A stretch of DNA of 64,000 nt. Origin: Schistosoma haematobium (Eukaryota; Platyhelminthes; Trematoda; Strigeidida; Schistosomatidae). A program made the position numbers and the translations under genes. The DNA is taken from positions 73,229,864-73,293,863 of the forward strand of contig NC_067196.1 of NCBI RefSeq assembly GCF_000699445.3. Reading direction: 5' to 3'. The notes below the pieces were generated by a model, which was not told the origin of the DNA, ran no database searches, and saw only the letters and a list, made by a program, of their open reading frames with translations. Shown here one piece after another: positions 22,801 to 31,715 of this stretch. The first letter of the stretch is position 1. Each line of letters starts with the position of its first letter.

Positions 22801-24695
22801 CTAGACTGGAACTAGCAGCGGCAGTATTGAGTGCTAGAATGGGGGAAGTTTTAAATAGGAACCTTCCTCAGGTGTTTGACAAGAGTCACTACTGGACGGA
22901 TTCTATGATAGTACTGTACTATATAAAAAATACAGATAGTAGGTATTCCACCTTCGTGGCTAATCGTCTGGCCGCTATTCATCATTTAACATCTGTGGAC
23001 CAGTGGGGGCACGTAGAATCCAATGAAAATCCTGCTGACTGGACATCACGAGGTATACGGAAGGAGCTAGATTTAAAGAACTGGATTGAGGGTCCTTCCT
23101 TCTTGAGGAAGAGGGAGTCTGTAGGAACACTAACGCTTATGTGCGAAAAACCCCCAGAAAATGTTGAATTTAAAAGATGTCACACGACCAACGCAGTTGC
23201 GAAAAAACATAACTTAAGTCCAATTCTGCTATATCACTCAAATTGGATAAAGCTGATTAAAGCGGTAGCATGGCTCAGAAGATACGTGACCTATATAAGT
23301 ATCATGTACTCCCATCACAATGACAGATCCCTAAGTGTGGGCTATCTGTCAGTTGATGAATTGGATGCAGCTAAACACAAGGTATTAGCCTTAGTGCAAA
23401 AGGAAGTGTATGGGGAAGCAGTAAAAGTGTCTCGATGCAATGGCGTAAGCGCAACTGATATAAAAGAGCTAAAAAATCTTTCACCTACGCTAATCGATGG
23501 ATTGCTTTGTGTCGGCGGACGATTAAATTACTCGGATTATCCACTCGCAATCAGACATCCGGTAATTTTACCCAGTCATCACTTCGTAACAGAACTTATT
23601 ATTAGACATCATCACCACCTAGAAGGTCACACCGGGACATCACAAGTGTTAGCCACCATACGACGAAAGTATTGGATTGTTAAAGGAACCAGTGCAGTTA
23701 AACGAGTGATAGGTAGATGTGTGAGGTGTATACGCGCGAAAGCCACATTAGGCCAACAGATGATGGCACCTCTCCCCAAGTGTCGAGTGCAGCAAGGCTG
23801 GTTTTGCTTCTCCTCCGTCGGAATAGACTATTTTGGGCCGTTGATAGTTCGTCGGGGAAGAAGTGAGGAAAAAAGATATGGATGCCTGTTTACGTGTCTC
23901 CAAACACGTGCCGTACATTTGGAAGTAGCTTTCAATTTGAGTACCGATGCTTTTATAATGGCTTTAATACGTTTCATAGGAAGGAGAGGAACTCCTAAGG
24001 AAATCTATAGCGACAATGGAACTAACTTTGTCGGGGCTACTTCCGAATTACGGGCTAATATGAGTGTGTGGGACAAGCATAGAATAAACGACTTAACAGT
24101 ATCAAAGGGTATACGCTGGCATTTCAACCCCCCACTAGCTAGCCATCGAGGCGGAGTTTGGGAGAGATTAATACGGTCTGTTCGGAGAATCTTACTATCT
24201 ATTTCCAACGGGCAAATATTACACGATGATAGTTTGGCAACTTATTTTGTGGAGGTAGAACGAATTTTAAACAACCGCCCAATCGTTCCTGTGACGTCAG
24301 ATGAAAAGGATGATTTGGCGCTCACGCCAAACACTTTGTTATTACTTAGAGACTGTGATGGTTTAGGAATGGAGTGTAGTGTTGCGGATAGGTATTCAAA
24401 GCGATGGAGACAGGTTAATTGTTTAGCCAATACCTTCTGGCGTCGATGGATAAAAGAGTACATTCCTTTACTGCAAGTGAGGCAGAAATGGTTTTGCAAA
24501 CACAGAAACTTGAAAGAAGGTGATGTAGTTCTAGTGGCTAACGATGCAACTACTCGGGGCTCATGGCCAATGGGACGGGTTGATAAGTGCGAGACAGACA
24601 GAGATGGGCTGGTAAGAACAGTGATGGTGCGAATGAGAGAAGGTGTGGTAAGAAGAGATGTGCGAAAGCTCTGCCTTCTAGAGGGAGCCGAGTAA
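19839..24695 (+). CDS. pol: BEL-1 gag-pol polyprotein (protease, RT, RNase H, integrase)
   Basis: Residues are numbered from 19881. The gag core (LPKVELSTFDGQPAKYWKFI, about 13-32) belongs to the DUF1759-type family. CCHC-like knuckles follow at about 225 and 257 (CYCCLRRDHRSMDC). The retropepsin site is LDNGSDTTLI with Asp at about 342. RT includes ADVEEMFMQV and FYVDD at about 752-756. RNase H has CDAS (about 933), LELAAA and WTDS (about 1007). Integrase has an HHCC region, then Asp in GIDYFG (about 1316), Asp in YSDNGTNF (about 1378) and Glu in GGVWERLI (about 1428). All catalytic motifs are present. The protein carries out particle assembly, processing, reverse transcription and integration of the element. 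Upstream of it in frame is the UAA that ends the first gag segment. Confidence 0.95.
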   Translation, partial: KSDLLDYPGTKRKEVTLESLSVGLELPKVELSTFDGQPAKYWKFIRQFDLYVVSKVEDDGQRLLYLLHYCKGKAREAIEECIMLQPTSGYRRACDILKRLFGRTREICRALMKDLTEGPDIAHNDSESLSRLAIKMENCSITLEQMDYSADLNSVVTIESIVKKLPTVLQMRWAETVGKVTANGREPTFSELTEFVSSRAEILLSRFGQIATASKRVASKVACSTQGLSFGKIVSKSPCVICGETHSVDKCFQFSTLAVNDKWAKAKEKGLCYCCLRRDHRSMDCKDRVVCTVEGCRDRHHPSLHKTIRVQSGSSECLKESHCGYTESLKEDVFLGLIPVRLRAGDKEVSGYAFLDNGSDTTLIKLSTVRRLGLSSDGASITIKTVNGNKLSRSTTKAFKAYSLNGDECICIEQAVVVDDLPVHRPRVPVKDSAKKWPHLIDLPWTESVDGEVMLLIGCDVPEAHWVLDQRLGGRKSPYAIRTLLGWVLFGPAGFSKNSKRMVNYISQSDNPVEQLKEIYNYEFADVHSSDKALSLNDLKEVDIVERDTYFDEGHWIVSLPWRVERNVVSGSYDLARRRLESLRRRLTCNKDFRESYTCAMQQTIDKGYAVVVPRMQLDPSYRPKWYLPHHAVINPRKPSRVRVVLDCAAKVAGKSLNDLLYQGPDTTACLVGILLRFRREPVAVSADVEEMFMQVKVSKPDCGALRFLWWPKGDIEKEPVEYQMTSHPFGAISSPFCANFALMKTAQKFSSDYDNSVGESVLNNFYVDDCLVSFPNDEDAKSFVVQLNELMARGGFKLKKWVANSEIVRKVFPQSESMEAIVDMSPNQGPTHRALGIEWDTTHDVFNFRFDPGEKTPTRRGILSTISSLFDPLGLIAPIYLPVKQLLQNLCKTRIGWDQPPSDSVVSSWNEWVTFVRRLGTISVPRSIINENRKNFKAIGLHLFCDASESGYGAVAYSWNIPKHQAPYSVLLYSKSRVAPIKQVTVPRLELAAAVLSARMGEVLNRNLPQVFDKSHYWTDSMIVLYYIKNTDSRYSTFVANRLAAIHHLTSVDQWGHVESNENPADWTSRGIRKELDLKNWIEGPSFLRKRESVGTLTLMCEKPPENVEFKRCHTTNAVAKKHNLSPILLYHSNWIKLIKAVAWLRRYVTYISIMYSHHNDRSLSVGYLSVDELDAAKHKVLALVQKEVYGEAVKVSRCNGVSATDIKELKNLSPTLIDGLLCVGGRLNYSDYPLAIRHPVILPSHHFVTELIIRHHHHLEGHTGTSQVLATIRRKYWIVKGTSAVKRVIGRCVRCIRAKATLGQQMMAPLPKCRVQQGWFCFSSVGIDYFGPLIVRRGRSEEKRYGCLFTCLQTRAVHLEVAFNLSTDAFIMALIRFIGRRGTPKEIYSDNGTNFVGATSELRANMSVWDKHRINDLTVSKGIRWHFNPPLASHRGGVWERLIRSVRRILLSISNGQILHDDSLATYFVEVERILNNRPIVPVTSDEKDDLALTPNTLLLLRDCDGLGMECSVADRYSKRWRQVNCLANTFWRRWIKEYIPLLQVRQKWFCKHRNLKEGDVVLVANDATTRGSWPMGRVDKCETDRDGLVRTVMVRMREGVVRRDVRKLCLLEGAE

Positions 24696-24844
24696 TTGTA
24701 GATTGTCGCTTAGATTTATGGATGTACAGGCGTACTGTTGTAAGTCCTGTGCCTCCCATTGATATAGAGCAGTTAGTAAGGAGAGCCATGACTGAAATGT
24801 ATTCTAAGGTGTCTTTGCGAAGCTGGAGGGATTTTGGGGGCCGG

Positions 24845-25529
24845 TGTAACGGAAAGAGAACGGTGAAAATCCCTCTGCAGCTTCTTTGTTGAACAGTATT
24901 TTCATTTATTTGTTCCTTCTCCCTTTTGTGTATTCCAACCTTTGTTTCGATCTCGTTTAACCATGTCTTTTGTTCTTCAGTCTTCCCCGTTTGAGCCTTT
25001 ATTACGTGATTTTGATTAAAGACTTATTTTTGTTACCTAATTTTCTATTGCATGTTGCCGGACCATTGATAGTAAGGTTGTGTTTGACTAAGCTCAAGGT
25101 CACGGCGTGGTTTAGTTTGTGACTGTTAACCTTCTGACTGTCTGCTTGGGAGAATTGCTGCAATCCCTGCAGATAGATATTTGATCCCATCTGATTGGGA
25201 ATATTTGTATTGATTCTCAGGTATCAAACCCTTTAGTATTAACTGTCTCTTTCATTGTTTAGCGCGCTACTTTGCGTTAGAGAAACTTCTGACTGTATAG
25301 CACAGGCTGTACTGTTTGAGGTGTTTTGTATTTTTGATGTAATTCGTTCTGTTTTCTTAATTAGAACCGTTTATATTGAGCACAGAGTTTGTGTTTTGAT
25401 ATAATATAATACGAGTATCTCAAGGACGCGTTGTGGGCTATACAGAGGAACTTGGTCTGGTCTAATCGAATAAATTTTGGGTCCGTCAGTCCGTAGTTCC
25501 AACCGAATATTGGCTGTTCGGTCGTTACA
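24845..25529 (+). repeat. BEL-1 3' LTR
   Basis: 685 bp, the same length as the 5' LTR and almost identical to it. Preceded by a purine-rich tract at about 24824-24844. The 149 bases between the pol stop and the LTR hold no gene. Confidence 0.95.
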
Positions 25530-26384
25530 CACGGTTTAAGGAAGGCTGTAAGGAATAAGCTGTGTGAACTTGTTGAGTTGTTCATTTGGACTACTCCTAT
25601 TGTGACTGCAATAAAGGTTTATGAAAAACACCAAGAATTAGCTGTGGTTACCGCATGACACTAAATACTCGGCTGTTGCAACAGACTTTTACCACTGTCG
25701 AAAATGAAGATATTCTACATAAATAACGTCGGTCGAGGTGTTTTTCAAAATGAAGATGCATTATTGCAAATTCCATTGGATGATATCTCTAGTGAACCAA
25801 CTACTAATAATACACCATTCGAACTGTTCAAAAGCGAACTGCTTCCGTTTGGAGTAAACCTTTCATCGGCCATATTGCAGAAATCATAGACCAAATTATC
25901 ATCGGACGTGGTGGTGTCGAATCGTATCAGGATGATATCGTGGTTCATGATGAAAATATTAAGGTGCATGAAAACATCGTTTAAGGTTATTCGAACGCAT
26001 TCACGGAACAAACGAGGCCGTAAACCCATTAGATTGTCAGCTTTAATTTAATCCTATCAACTGCCTATGCTTTACTGTATCGCTTTGGGTTTTAAACCTG
26101 ATATGAATCGGGTAACTCAGCCGACTCAAGTACAGTTGCTTATGAATATCTCAGCACCCAGGTCGTGGGTGGATGTATTTTAATTTTACTCCAGGTTTAT
26201 TCCTAACTTACATAGTTTTTATCTCTACCCTTTGACTTAGTTTCTAACAAAAGCATTTTATGGGAATGACTACACAGGGTTACAATAAGAGAATTTTGCA
26301 ATTCTTAAATAGCGAGACTTTTACTGCTAGCATTTATCCAGCGTTTTATACTTGGAAGGAGCTGGAAAAATGGTTATAGTAGGT
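25530..26384 (+). mobile_element. Gypsy/Ty3-type RT relic between the two BEL elements
   Basis: Begins with the CACGG duplication. Decayed pol coding follows: WTTPIVTAIK (about 25590), LLQIPLDDIS (about 25760), LPFGVNLSSAILQK (about 25840), and VESYQDDIVVHDENIKVHEN (about 25917-25975), whose YQDD-type motif is the RT catalytic core. ERIHG, a NRVTQ and LMNIS-like segment and YSRFIPN-like coding (about 26190) come next. Several frame changes and stops are present. It ends where BEL-2 begins, with the GTAGGT duplication. Together with 18304-18721 it forms the host element that both BEL copies interrupted. Confidence 0.75.
26379..26384. repeat. Target-site duplication of BEL-2 (left)
   Basis: GTAGGT precedes the LTR, and the same six bases follow the other LTR at 31710-31715. 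Five bases is more usual for this superfamily; six fits if the LTR ends are TG...CA. Confidence 0.85.
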
Positions 26385-26791
26385 TGTTACGTCCAAGTTT
26401 TGCTCGTTCCAGTTATTGAAGTACGGACTATCGATCTACTTGCAAATTACGAACCCAAATAAACAACAAAACCAAGTTCCAATTTAGATACCAAATTTAT
26501 TCGTAATTTACAAATAGTCGACCAAATGTCGTTCTAACAACAATAATTATAACAATTACAAAACAAACATTCAATTTTGTAGGTTCCCGGAGCAAAACTC
26601 CCAAATATCAAACCAAAGACAAAGAGAGCACCAAAATACCAAACCAAAGACAAACCAAAATGTCCGAAATAATGATATAAACAAACAAGTTCAAAAGTTA
26701 AGTAAAACAATTACATCCAAAAAACACAGTAAATTAATAATGTACAATAAAAGGTTTTAATCCGTCAAAAGTCTTCAGTTCTCCCGTAACA
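26385..26791 (-). repeat. BEL-2 3' LTR (left end on the plus strand)
   Basis: 407 bp, TGTTACG...CCGTAACA as read on the plus strand, which is palindromic at the tips. Base-for-base equal to the other LTR by eye. Confidence 0.95.
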
Positions 26792-26948
26792 CTCCCGACC
26801 AAAAGAACCTTGGTTCTTTTCACAGACAAATAAATAAACAACAAGAATCCAAGTATATGCATCACAAACAATCAACAACAAACACTCACTATACCAACAA
26901 TCTCGCGATCCCTAGGACTTACACCAGTACGCCTAGGGATCCGAGTAG

Positions 26949-29387
26949 CTACCTAATATCTACAACTTCTAGACGCAGTTTTCTAATATCTCTTACCAAG
27001 ATCCCTATGCTTGTCCGCAACTCCATCGGTCTTAACCTATCACTTTTAGGTATCACTTTCCTTACCAGACCTAATAACCATTTGTCTTTCTCTAAAAACC
27101 CAGTACATGTCGTCACCAAGTTACTCTCTCCTATGTTCATCTCTGGTTGAGTCCATTTGTGTCTAAGTTGCAACAATGAGACATATTCCTTAGACAAACG
27201 TTTCCAAAATATTTGCACCAACATAAACAACCGCAATATCAACCATCTAACAAAATGCTTCATCCTCCATAAAAGCTCATATACGTTAACGTAAACATGA
27301 ATATATAAACCCATATAGAGGACCAATGCATTAATTCCTTTATTTACCGCGAACTCTTTATTCTGATTCCAAATCGTAACATTGTTGGACCCTTCTAGTT
27401 CTTTTAGAAAATGAATAACCATAACACATGGCTTCAGGCACCATTGCATATTCACACACAAACAACTATTTGAGTCCGCAGAACATAAAGCCCATCTTCC
27501 AATCATCATTGGATTTAAGGTTCGTAACGGTGAATTCGTTATCTTCACCTTGTTAATGGTATCAGACGATAACATTTCAATCTCTTTCCGAAATACTATG
27601 CGTTGGACATATAGAATTAAATCTAAACAAGCGAAATTTAACTCATCAAATCTAAGCATACCCACCTGTTGAGACAGATCAGTTCTACCAGAACGCATTG
27701 CCAGTAAATATCGCTTAAATCGGGTTAACCACGCAGCAGCCTTAAGTAATCTAGTCCAATCCGAATAATAATTAATAAGTTGATCAACAGTGGATTTTTC
27801 AGCCATTACATGCGCCGACATTGCCTTCTTTATTTTCAATAGATGAGGGTCAGGACCTTGTACATCAGCGGCAGGCCAACACTCCTTCGGCTTCTTGAGA
27901 AAACGTGGACCCTCCTCCCATACCTTGACATCATCAATGTCAAACTTGACCCCTCTGGATGCAAAGTCTGATATGTTTTCTTTAGAAGGCACGAATCTCG
28001 ATTGGACCACCTTAGTAAGACTGTGAACAGTCGAAATTCGATTTGCTATGAATGTTTTAAACTGGCTTTTCTCATTTGGAATCTCTTCGTCCCATCCTAG
28101 TCCCGATTTACCTAAACGTTGACGTAACTGCTTCATGAGAAGTACAAACGGTGCTACCAATCCCAGAGGATCGTAAAGTGAGGCTACACTTGACAATATA
28201 CCTCGCCTAGTGAGGGGGCGTTTCGGTATGCGAACTTTAAATTCAAACGAATCAATCGTAGTATTCCAAAATAATCCCAACGTGCGTTCCGTAGGAAGTC
28301 TCTCAAAGTCAATCTCTCTTACGGCTTCTTCTCTCTCTTCTGGATGTACTGGTTGGAGAACTTGTAAACAGTTACTTATCCACTTGGTAAGTCTAAATCC
28401 ACCTTTTCTGAGGAGAGAACCAAGGGCCTTTGCCAGCTCAATTGCATCCTGTACATTATCAATGGAGGCTAAGTAGTCGTCGACGTAGAAACTCCTATCT
28501 ACGACATCCTGGATATCTTCATTGAATTCTTTACCGAATATATCTACCGTCATCTTAAAGGCGAAATTAGCGCAAAAGGGTAAGGACACGGCTCCAAACG
28601 GATGAACTGTTAAACAATATTCCTTAGCCGTTCGTCTTATATCACCGTCTTCCCACCACAATAGACGAAATGCTCCCCTGTCTTGTCTCGGGATCTTTAC
28701 TTGAAGAAACATCTCTTCGATATCAGCAGCTAATGCTACGTTACCTAATCTGAATCGTAGAAGTACACCAATTAAACTATTTACAGTATTCGGTCCTCTC
28801 AAAGGCTGGTCATTAAGAGAACAACCTTGATAGACAGCCGCACAATCAAAAACAATTCTCAATTTTCCAGGCCTTTTAGGGTTGATAACAAGATGATGGG
28901 GAATATACCAACAAACAGCATCATAGTCAAATCCCTCTTCACTAGCTTCAATGATGTAGCCCTTACTTAAATGTTTATTCATCACAACTTGATATTTCTC
29001 CAAAAGACTGTTATCTTTCATAAACCTCTTTCTTAAGCATTCCAGTCTGCGTCCAGCTAGTTCCAAATTATTCGGTAGTCTTGGCTTGTCATACTTCCAT
29101 AGTAGACCAACTTGGAAATGACCACCCTCCAATCTAAACGAACTGCTAACTATTTCTAGAGCTTTTTTATCTTCGACAGAATATCCATTACGAAACGTAT
29201 CTGTATCCTCGAACTCATGATTATATAGTCTTTCTAAATCTCGCAAAATATCATTAGTGGAACAATGACACCACTGAACTTGATGTAGAGACCTTGATAC
29301 TCCCTTAGGACCTATAATCATCCAACCAAGATGAGTACGCACAGCAAACGGATGCTTCCTGCCCCCAGACGTTGTTCCAGGACCCAA
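26949..29387 (-). CDS. pol: BEL-2 pol remnant (RT present, RNase H and integrase lost)
   Basis: 812 codons. The start continues the protease-to-RT linker (HPFAVRTHLGWMIIGPKG). RT has VINPKRPGKLRIVFDCAA, ADIEEMFLQVK and FYVDD at about residue 301, then LTRRGILSSVASLYDPLGLV. At about residue 437 (near 28070) the frame jumps from GWDEEIPNE to KSQFKTFIANRIS, skipping the whole RNase H region that BEL-1 has between the matching points. After LRTLNPMMIG the sequence shows neither HHCC residues nor a DNG...E core. Only the extreme C-terminal FWKRLSKEYVSLLQLRHKW is recognisable. As read it would make an RT without RNase H or integrase. Confidence 0.9.
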   Translation of the reverse strand: MGPGTTSGGRKHPFAVRTHLGWMIIGPKGVSRSLHQVQWCHCSTNDILRDLERLYNHEFEDTDTFRNGYSVEDKKALEIVSSSFRLEGGHFQVGLLWKYDKPRLPNNLELAGRRLECLRKRFMKDNSLLEKYQVVMNKHLSKGYIIEASEEGFDYDAVCWYIPHHLVINPKRPGKLRIVFDCAAVYQGCSLNDQPLRGPNTVNSLIGVLLRFRLGNVALAADIEEMFLQVKIPRQDRGAFRLLWWEDGDIRRTAKEYCLTVHPFGAVSLPFCANFAFKMTVDIFGKEFNEDIQDVVDRSFYVDDYLASIDNVQDAIELAKALGSLLRKGGFRLTKWISNCLQVLQPVHPEEREEAVREIDFERLPTERTLGLFWNTTIDSFEFKVRIPKRPLTRRGILSSVASLYDPLGLVAPFVLLMKQLRQRLGKSGLGWDEEIPNEKSQFKTFIANRISTVHSLTKVVQSRFVPSKENISDFASRGVKFDIDDVKVWEEGPRFLKKPKECWPAADVQGPDPHLLKIKKAMSAHVMAEKSTVDQLINYYSDWTRLLKAAAWLTRFKRYLLAMRSGRTDLSQQVGMLRFDELNFACLDLILYVQRIVFRKEIEMLSSDTINKVKITNSPLRTLNPMMIGRWALCSADSNSCLCVNMQWCLKPCVMVIHFLKELEGSNNVTIWNQNKEFAVNKGINALVLYMGLYIHVYVNVYELLWRMKHFVRWLILRLFMLVQIFWKRLSKEYVSLLQLRHKWTQPEMNIGESNLVTTCTGFLEKDKWLLGLVRKVIPKSDRLRPMELRTSIGILVRDIRKLRLEVVDIR

Positions 29388-31156
29388 TGGGCATCCGGAG
29401 CATCACACCCAATCAATATTCCTACAAAATTACTTTGCAACCTCGGAAGGGTTATGTCCTTTAGATGTTTCCACCGTTTCAGTTGGAGTTCGGTTAAAGG
29501 TGCTGCATGATCGATCGGAAGTTTCTTGGTCGTGTAAACTTTGTTGATCCTTACAGAACCCCGTTCATCTAATGAAAATACCTCTAAATTTACCTCCAAG
29601 CATTCACAATTGGTAGTTCCGTTGACAGTCGCCACCCTTATCGAAGTCTCTTTACCTTTGATACCCAACTGATTAATTAATTCTTCACATACAAGAGAAT
29701 TGTCCGAACCACTATCTAGAAGTGCATATGTTTCCAAACATCCTTTGGGAGCGTATAGTCTGACTGGAACGATCCCCAAACAAACCTTTGAGGAGTTCCA
29801 ATCCTTAGCCAGGTTCACCACATGGTTATCAATACTATCAATATGCAATAATGAATTATGCCTAACCTTGCAATTCTCAACGTCGCACTTGATGCCTGAG
29901 TTGCATGTCATAGCTATGTGACCTTTCCTCAAACATAAGTAACATAGACCACGTTTTCTTACCTCCTGCCTCCTTTCTTTTACATTCATTTTTGCTAACC
30001 TTGGACAATCTGTCGCCTCATGATCACCTACGCAGATTTCACAACGTGATACCTTGACTGAGCTATTTGGGTCTCGTCTAATTGCATGAAAGCGTGATCT
30101 CCTATCAGCTTGGCCTTCAGAATTCTTTTTACCGAACCTTGAGTTACACTGTACTGATCTACCATAACGGGTTCGGGCAATTCTGGCCCTCTCTTCTACA
30201 AAGACCACAAATTCTTCAAAGCTCGGCTCCTTCCCATGCATCATGATATTATCGGCGACTTCCACCCACTTATTCTGCAATTCTAGTGGTAGGCATGAAA
30301 CTATTACCTCCAAATTAGCCGTAGAATCAACGTCAGACATACATCTCCTTTGCTTCAACGTTATACATACATTACGCAACTTAATCGCAAAGTCAGTTAA
30401 TACGTCAGCCGATCCTCCGACAGGTTTATGGTTTAATAACTCAATAATTAGTTCTCGTGCAACAAGATGTTCTTTACCAAATAAATCATACAAAATTCGT
30501 TTAGCCCTATCATAGCTCAAATGACTGGGCAAAGAAACGCAAGATTCAATTGCTGTTCTGGCATTTCCCTTGCAATAATATAACAAATACGACAACAATT
30601 GGCCCTTATCTGACAGTTTACTCTCTATAAGGCTATTAAACTGACTAATGAAACGGTAACACTGACCCGGTTGCCCATCAAAGTACATCATATCGATCTT
30701 AGGTAAAACCATGTTACTAACCATTGTATGTAACCTGTCCTTCAGTTCCTCAACCCAATCGATATTTGAGATGTTACATACCTTCCCTGGGTGATTATTA
30801 CACCCAGTATCATAATCCAAATAATTTTTCACTTTAGCATTTATCCCACATTTATCTACGGGTAATCGTTCATCGTCCTCGATAGCCTTGCATTCTAGTT
30901 CAGCGATATCAACCTCTTCTTGTAGATCTAACATCTTAAGTTGCCGTTCCAATTCAATTCTTTTTTCTAAATTCCTTTTCCTCAGTAATGCTTTATCTAA
31001 CTTTAATCTAGAAGTACTTAGCTGGCTAGAGGACATACTATTAAGACTAACATCATCACATTTATCATCATTAACATCAGACATACCACAAACAGCTTTA
31101 GGGATTTTACCATCCATTTCGTCATTTTCCTTCAGCCTTTTGCTCCGTGTTTCCAT
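29318..31156 (-). CDS. gag: BEL-2 gag-protease
   Basis: 612 codons from an ATG at 31156-31154. The N-terminal part has a long charged helix (LRKRNLEKRIELERQLKMLD), then the gag core with FDGQPGQCYRFISQF and CKGNARTAIESC. Zinc knuckles lie at about residues 368-400 (CEICVGDHEATDC and CYLCLRKGHIAMTC). The protease site is LLDSGSDNSLV with Asp at about 480. The frame runs out after HWVLEQRLGAG, where homology continues in the frame of the downstream pol segment. A run of five G at about 29371 (minus strand) is one short of what the homologous frame needs. No stem or slippery signal suggests a programmed shift. Confidence 0.9.
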   Translation of the reverse strand: METRSKRLKENDEMDGKIPKAVCGMSDVNDDKCDDVSLNSMSSSQLSTSRLKLDKALLRKRNLEKRIELERQLKMLDLQEEVDIAELECKAIEDDERLPVDKCGINAKVKNYLDYDTGCNNHPGKVCNISNIDWVEELKDRLHTMVSNMVLPKIDMMYFDGQPGQCYRFISQFNSLIESKLSDKGQLLSYLLYYCKGNARTAIESCVSLPSHLSYDRAKRILYDLFGKEHLVARELIIELLNHKPVGGSADVLTDFAIKLRNVCITLKQRRCMSDVDSTANLEVIVSCLPLELQNKWVEVADNIMMHGKEPSFEEFVVFVEERARIARTRYGRSVQCNSRFGKKNSEGQADRRSRFHAIRRDPNSSVKVSRCEICVGDHEATDCPRLAKMNVKERRQEVRKRGLCYLCLRKGHIAMTCNSGIKCDVENCKVRHNSLLHIDSIDNHVVNLAKDWNSSKVCLGIVPVRLYAPKGCLETYALLDSGSDNSLVCEELINQLGIKGKETSIRVATVNGTTNCECLEVNLEVFSLDERGSVRINKVYTTKKLPIDHAAPLTELQLKRWKHLKDITLPRLQSNFVGILIGCDAPDAHWVLEQRLGAGSIRLLCVLILVG

Positions 31157-31302
31157 CGTTATCGTTGTTCCAAATAATCAATTACCAAAAAAATCTGAAT
31201 TATTCCAAACGAAATCGACAAATAAGACCAGGAATTTGGATCCAAATTACTGTCCAGACTGATCCAAGGTATAAACACGGAACCAATAATTGAAGAACTT
31301 TA

Positions 31303-31709
31303 TGTTACGTCCAAGTTTTGCTCGTTCCAGTTATTGAAGTACGGACTATCGATCTACTTGCAAATTACGAACCCAAATAAACAACAAAACCAAGTTCCAA
31401 TTTAGATACCAAATTTATTCGTAATTTACAAATAGTCGACCAAATGTCGTTCTAACAACAATAATTATAACAATTACAAAACAAACATTCAATTTTGTAG
31501 GTTCCCGGAGCAAAACTCCCAAATATCAAACCAAAGACAAAGAGAGCACCAAAATACCAAACCAAAGACAAACCAAAATGTCCGAAATAATGATATAAAC
31601 AAACAAGTTCAAAAGTTAAGTAAAACAATTACATCCAAAAAACACAGTAAATTAATAATGTACAATAAAAGGTTTTAATCCGTCAAAAGTCTTCAGTTCT
31701 CCCGTAACA
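31303..31709 (-). repeat. BEL-2 5' LTR (right end on the plus strand)
   Basis: 407 bp, identical by eye to the LTR at 26385-26791. Between it and the gag start codon lie about 146 bases of leader with no coding. Confidence 0.95.
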
Positions 31710-31715
31710 GTAGGT

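Larger units (their letters stand above)
18727..25529 (+). mobile_element. BEL/Pao LTR retrotransposon BEL-1, nearly intact
   Basis: A 6.8-kb BEL/Pao element with two 685-bp LTRs (TGTAAC...GTTACA), a 5-bp CACGG target duplication, and one long frame in the order gag, zinc knuckles, aspartic protease, RT, RNase H, integrase. By eye the LTRs differ at three sites, about 0.4 percent, so insertion was recent. A purine-rich tract (ggagggattttgggggccgg) abuts the 3' LTR. No TGG-type primer binding site is evident after the 5' LTR. The only obvious defect is one in-frame UAA in gag. It sits inside a Gypsy-type relic between AKAP17A and CTR9. Schistosome relatives named in the literature are Sinbad and Tiao; I do not assign it to either. 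Confidence 0.95.
26385..31709 (-). mobile_element. BEL/Pao element BEL-2, non-autonomous deletion derivative
   Basis: A 5.3-kb minus-strand element with 407-bp LTRs that I read as identical, and a 6-bp target duplication. It belongs to a different BEL/Pao family from BEL-1: the LTRs are unrelated and the proteins only moderately similar. Gag, knuckles, protease and RT are readable. The RNase H domain is cleanly missing and no integrase catalytic motif can be found. A one-base frameshift separates gag-protease from RT. Identical LTRs mean very recent insertion, so the enzymes must have come from another copy. It lies inside the same Gypsy-type relic as BEL-1, 855 bases to its right. Confidence 0.93.

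Noticed and set aside
20279..24789. Minus-strand open frames inside BEL-1 and overlapping plus-strand frames
   Set aside because: They are antisense or shifted shadows of the long gag-pol frame, with no motifs of their own.
29318..29387. Programmed ribosomal frameshift in BEL-2
   Set aside because: There is no recognisable slippery heptamer or downstream stem, and the related BEL-1 keeps one frame across this region. A one-base loss is simpler.
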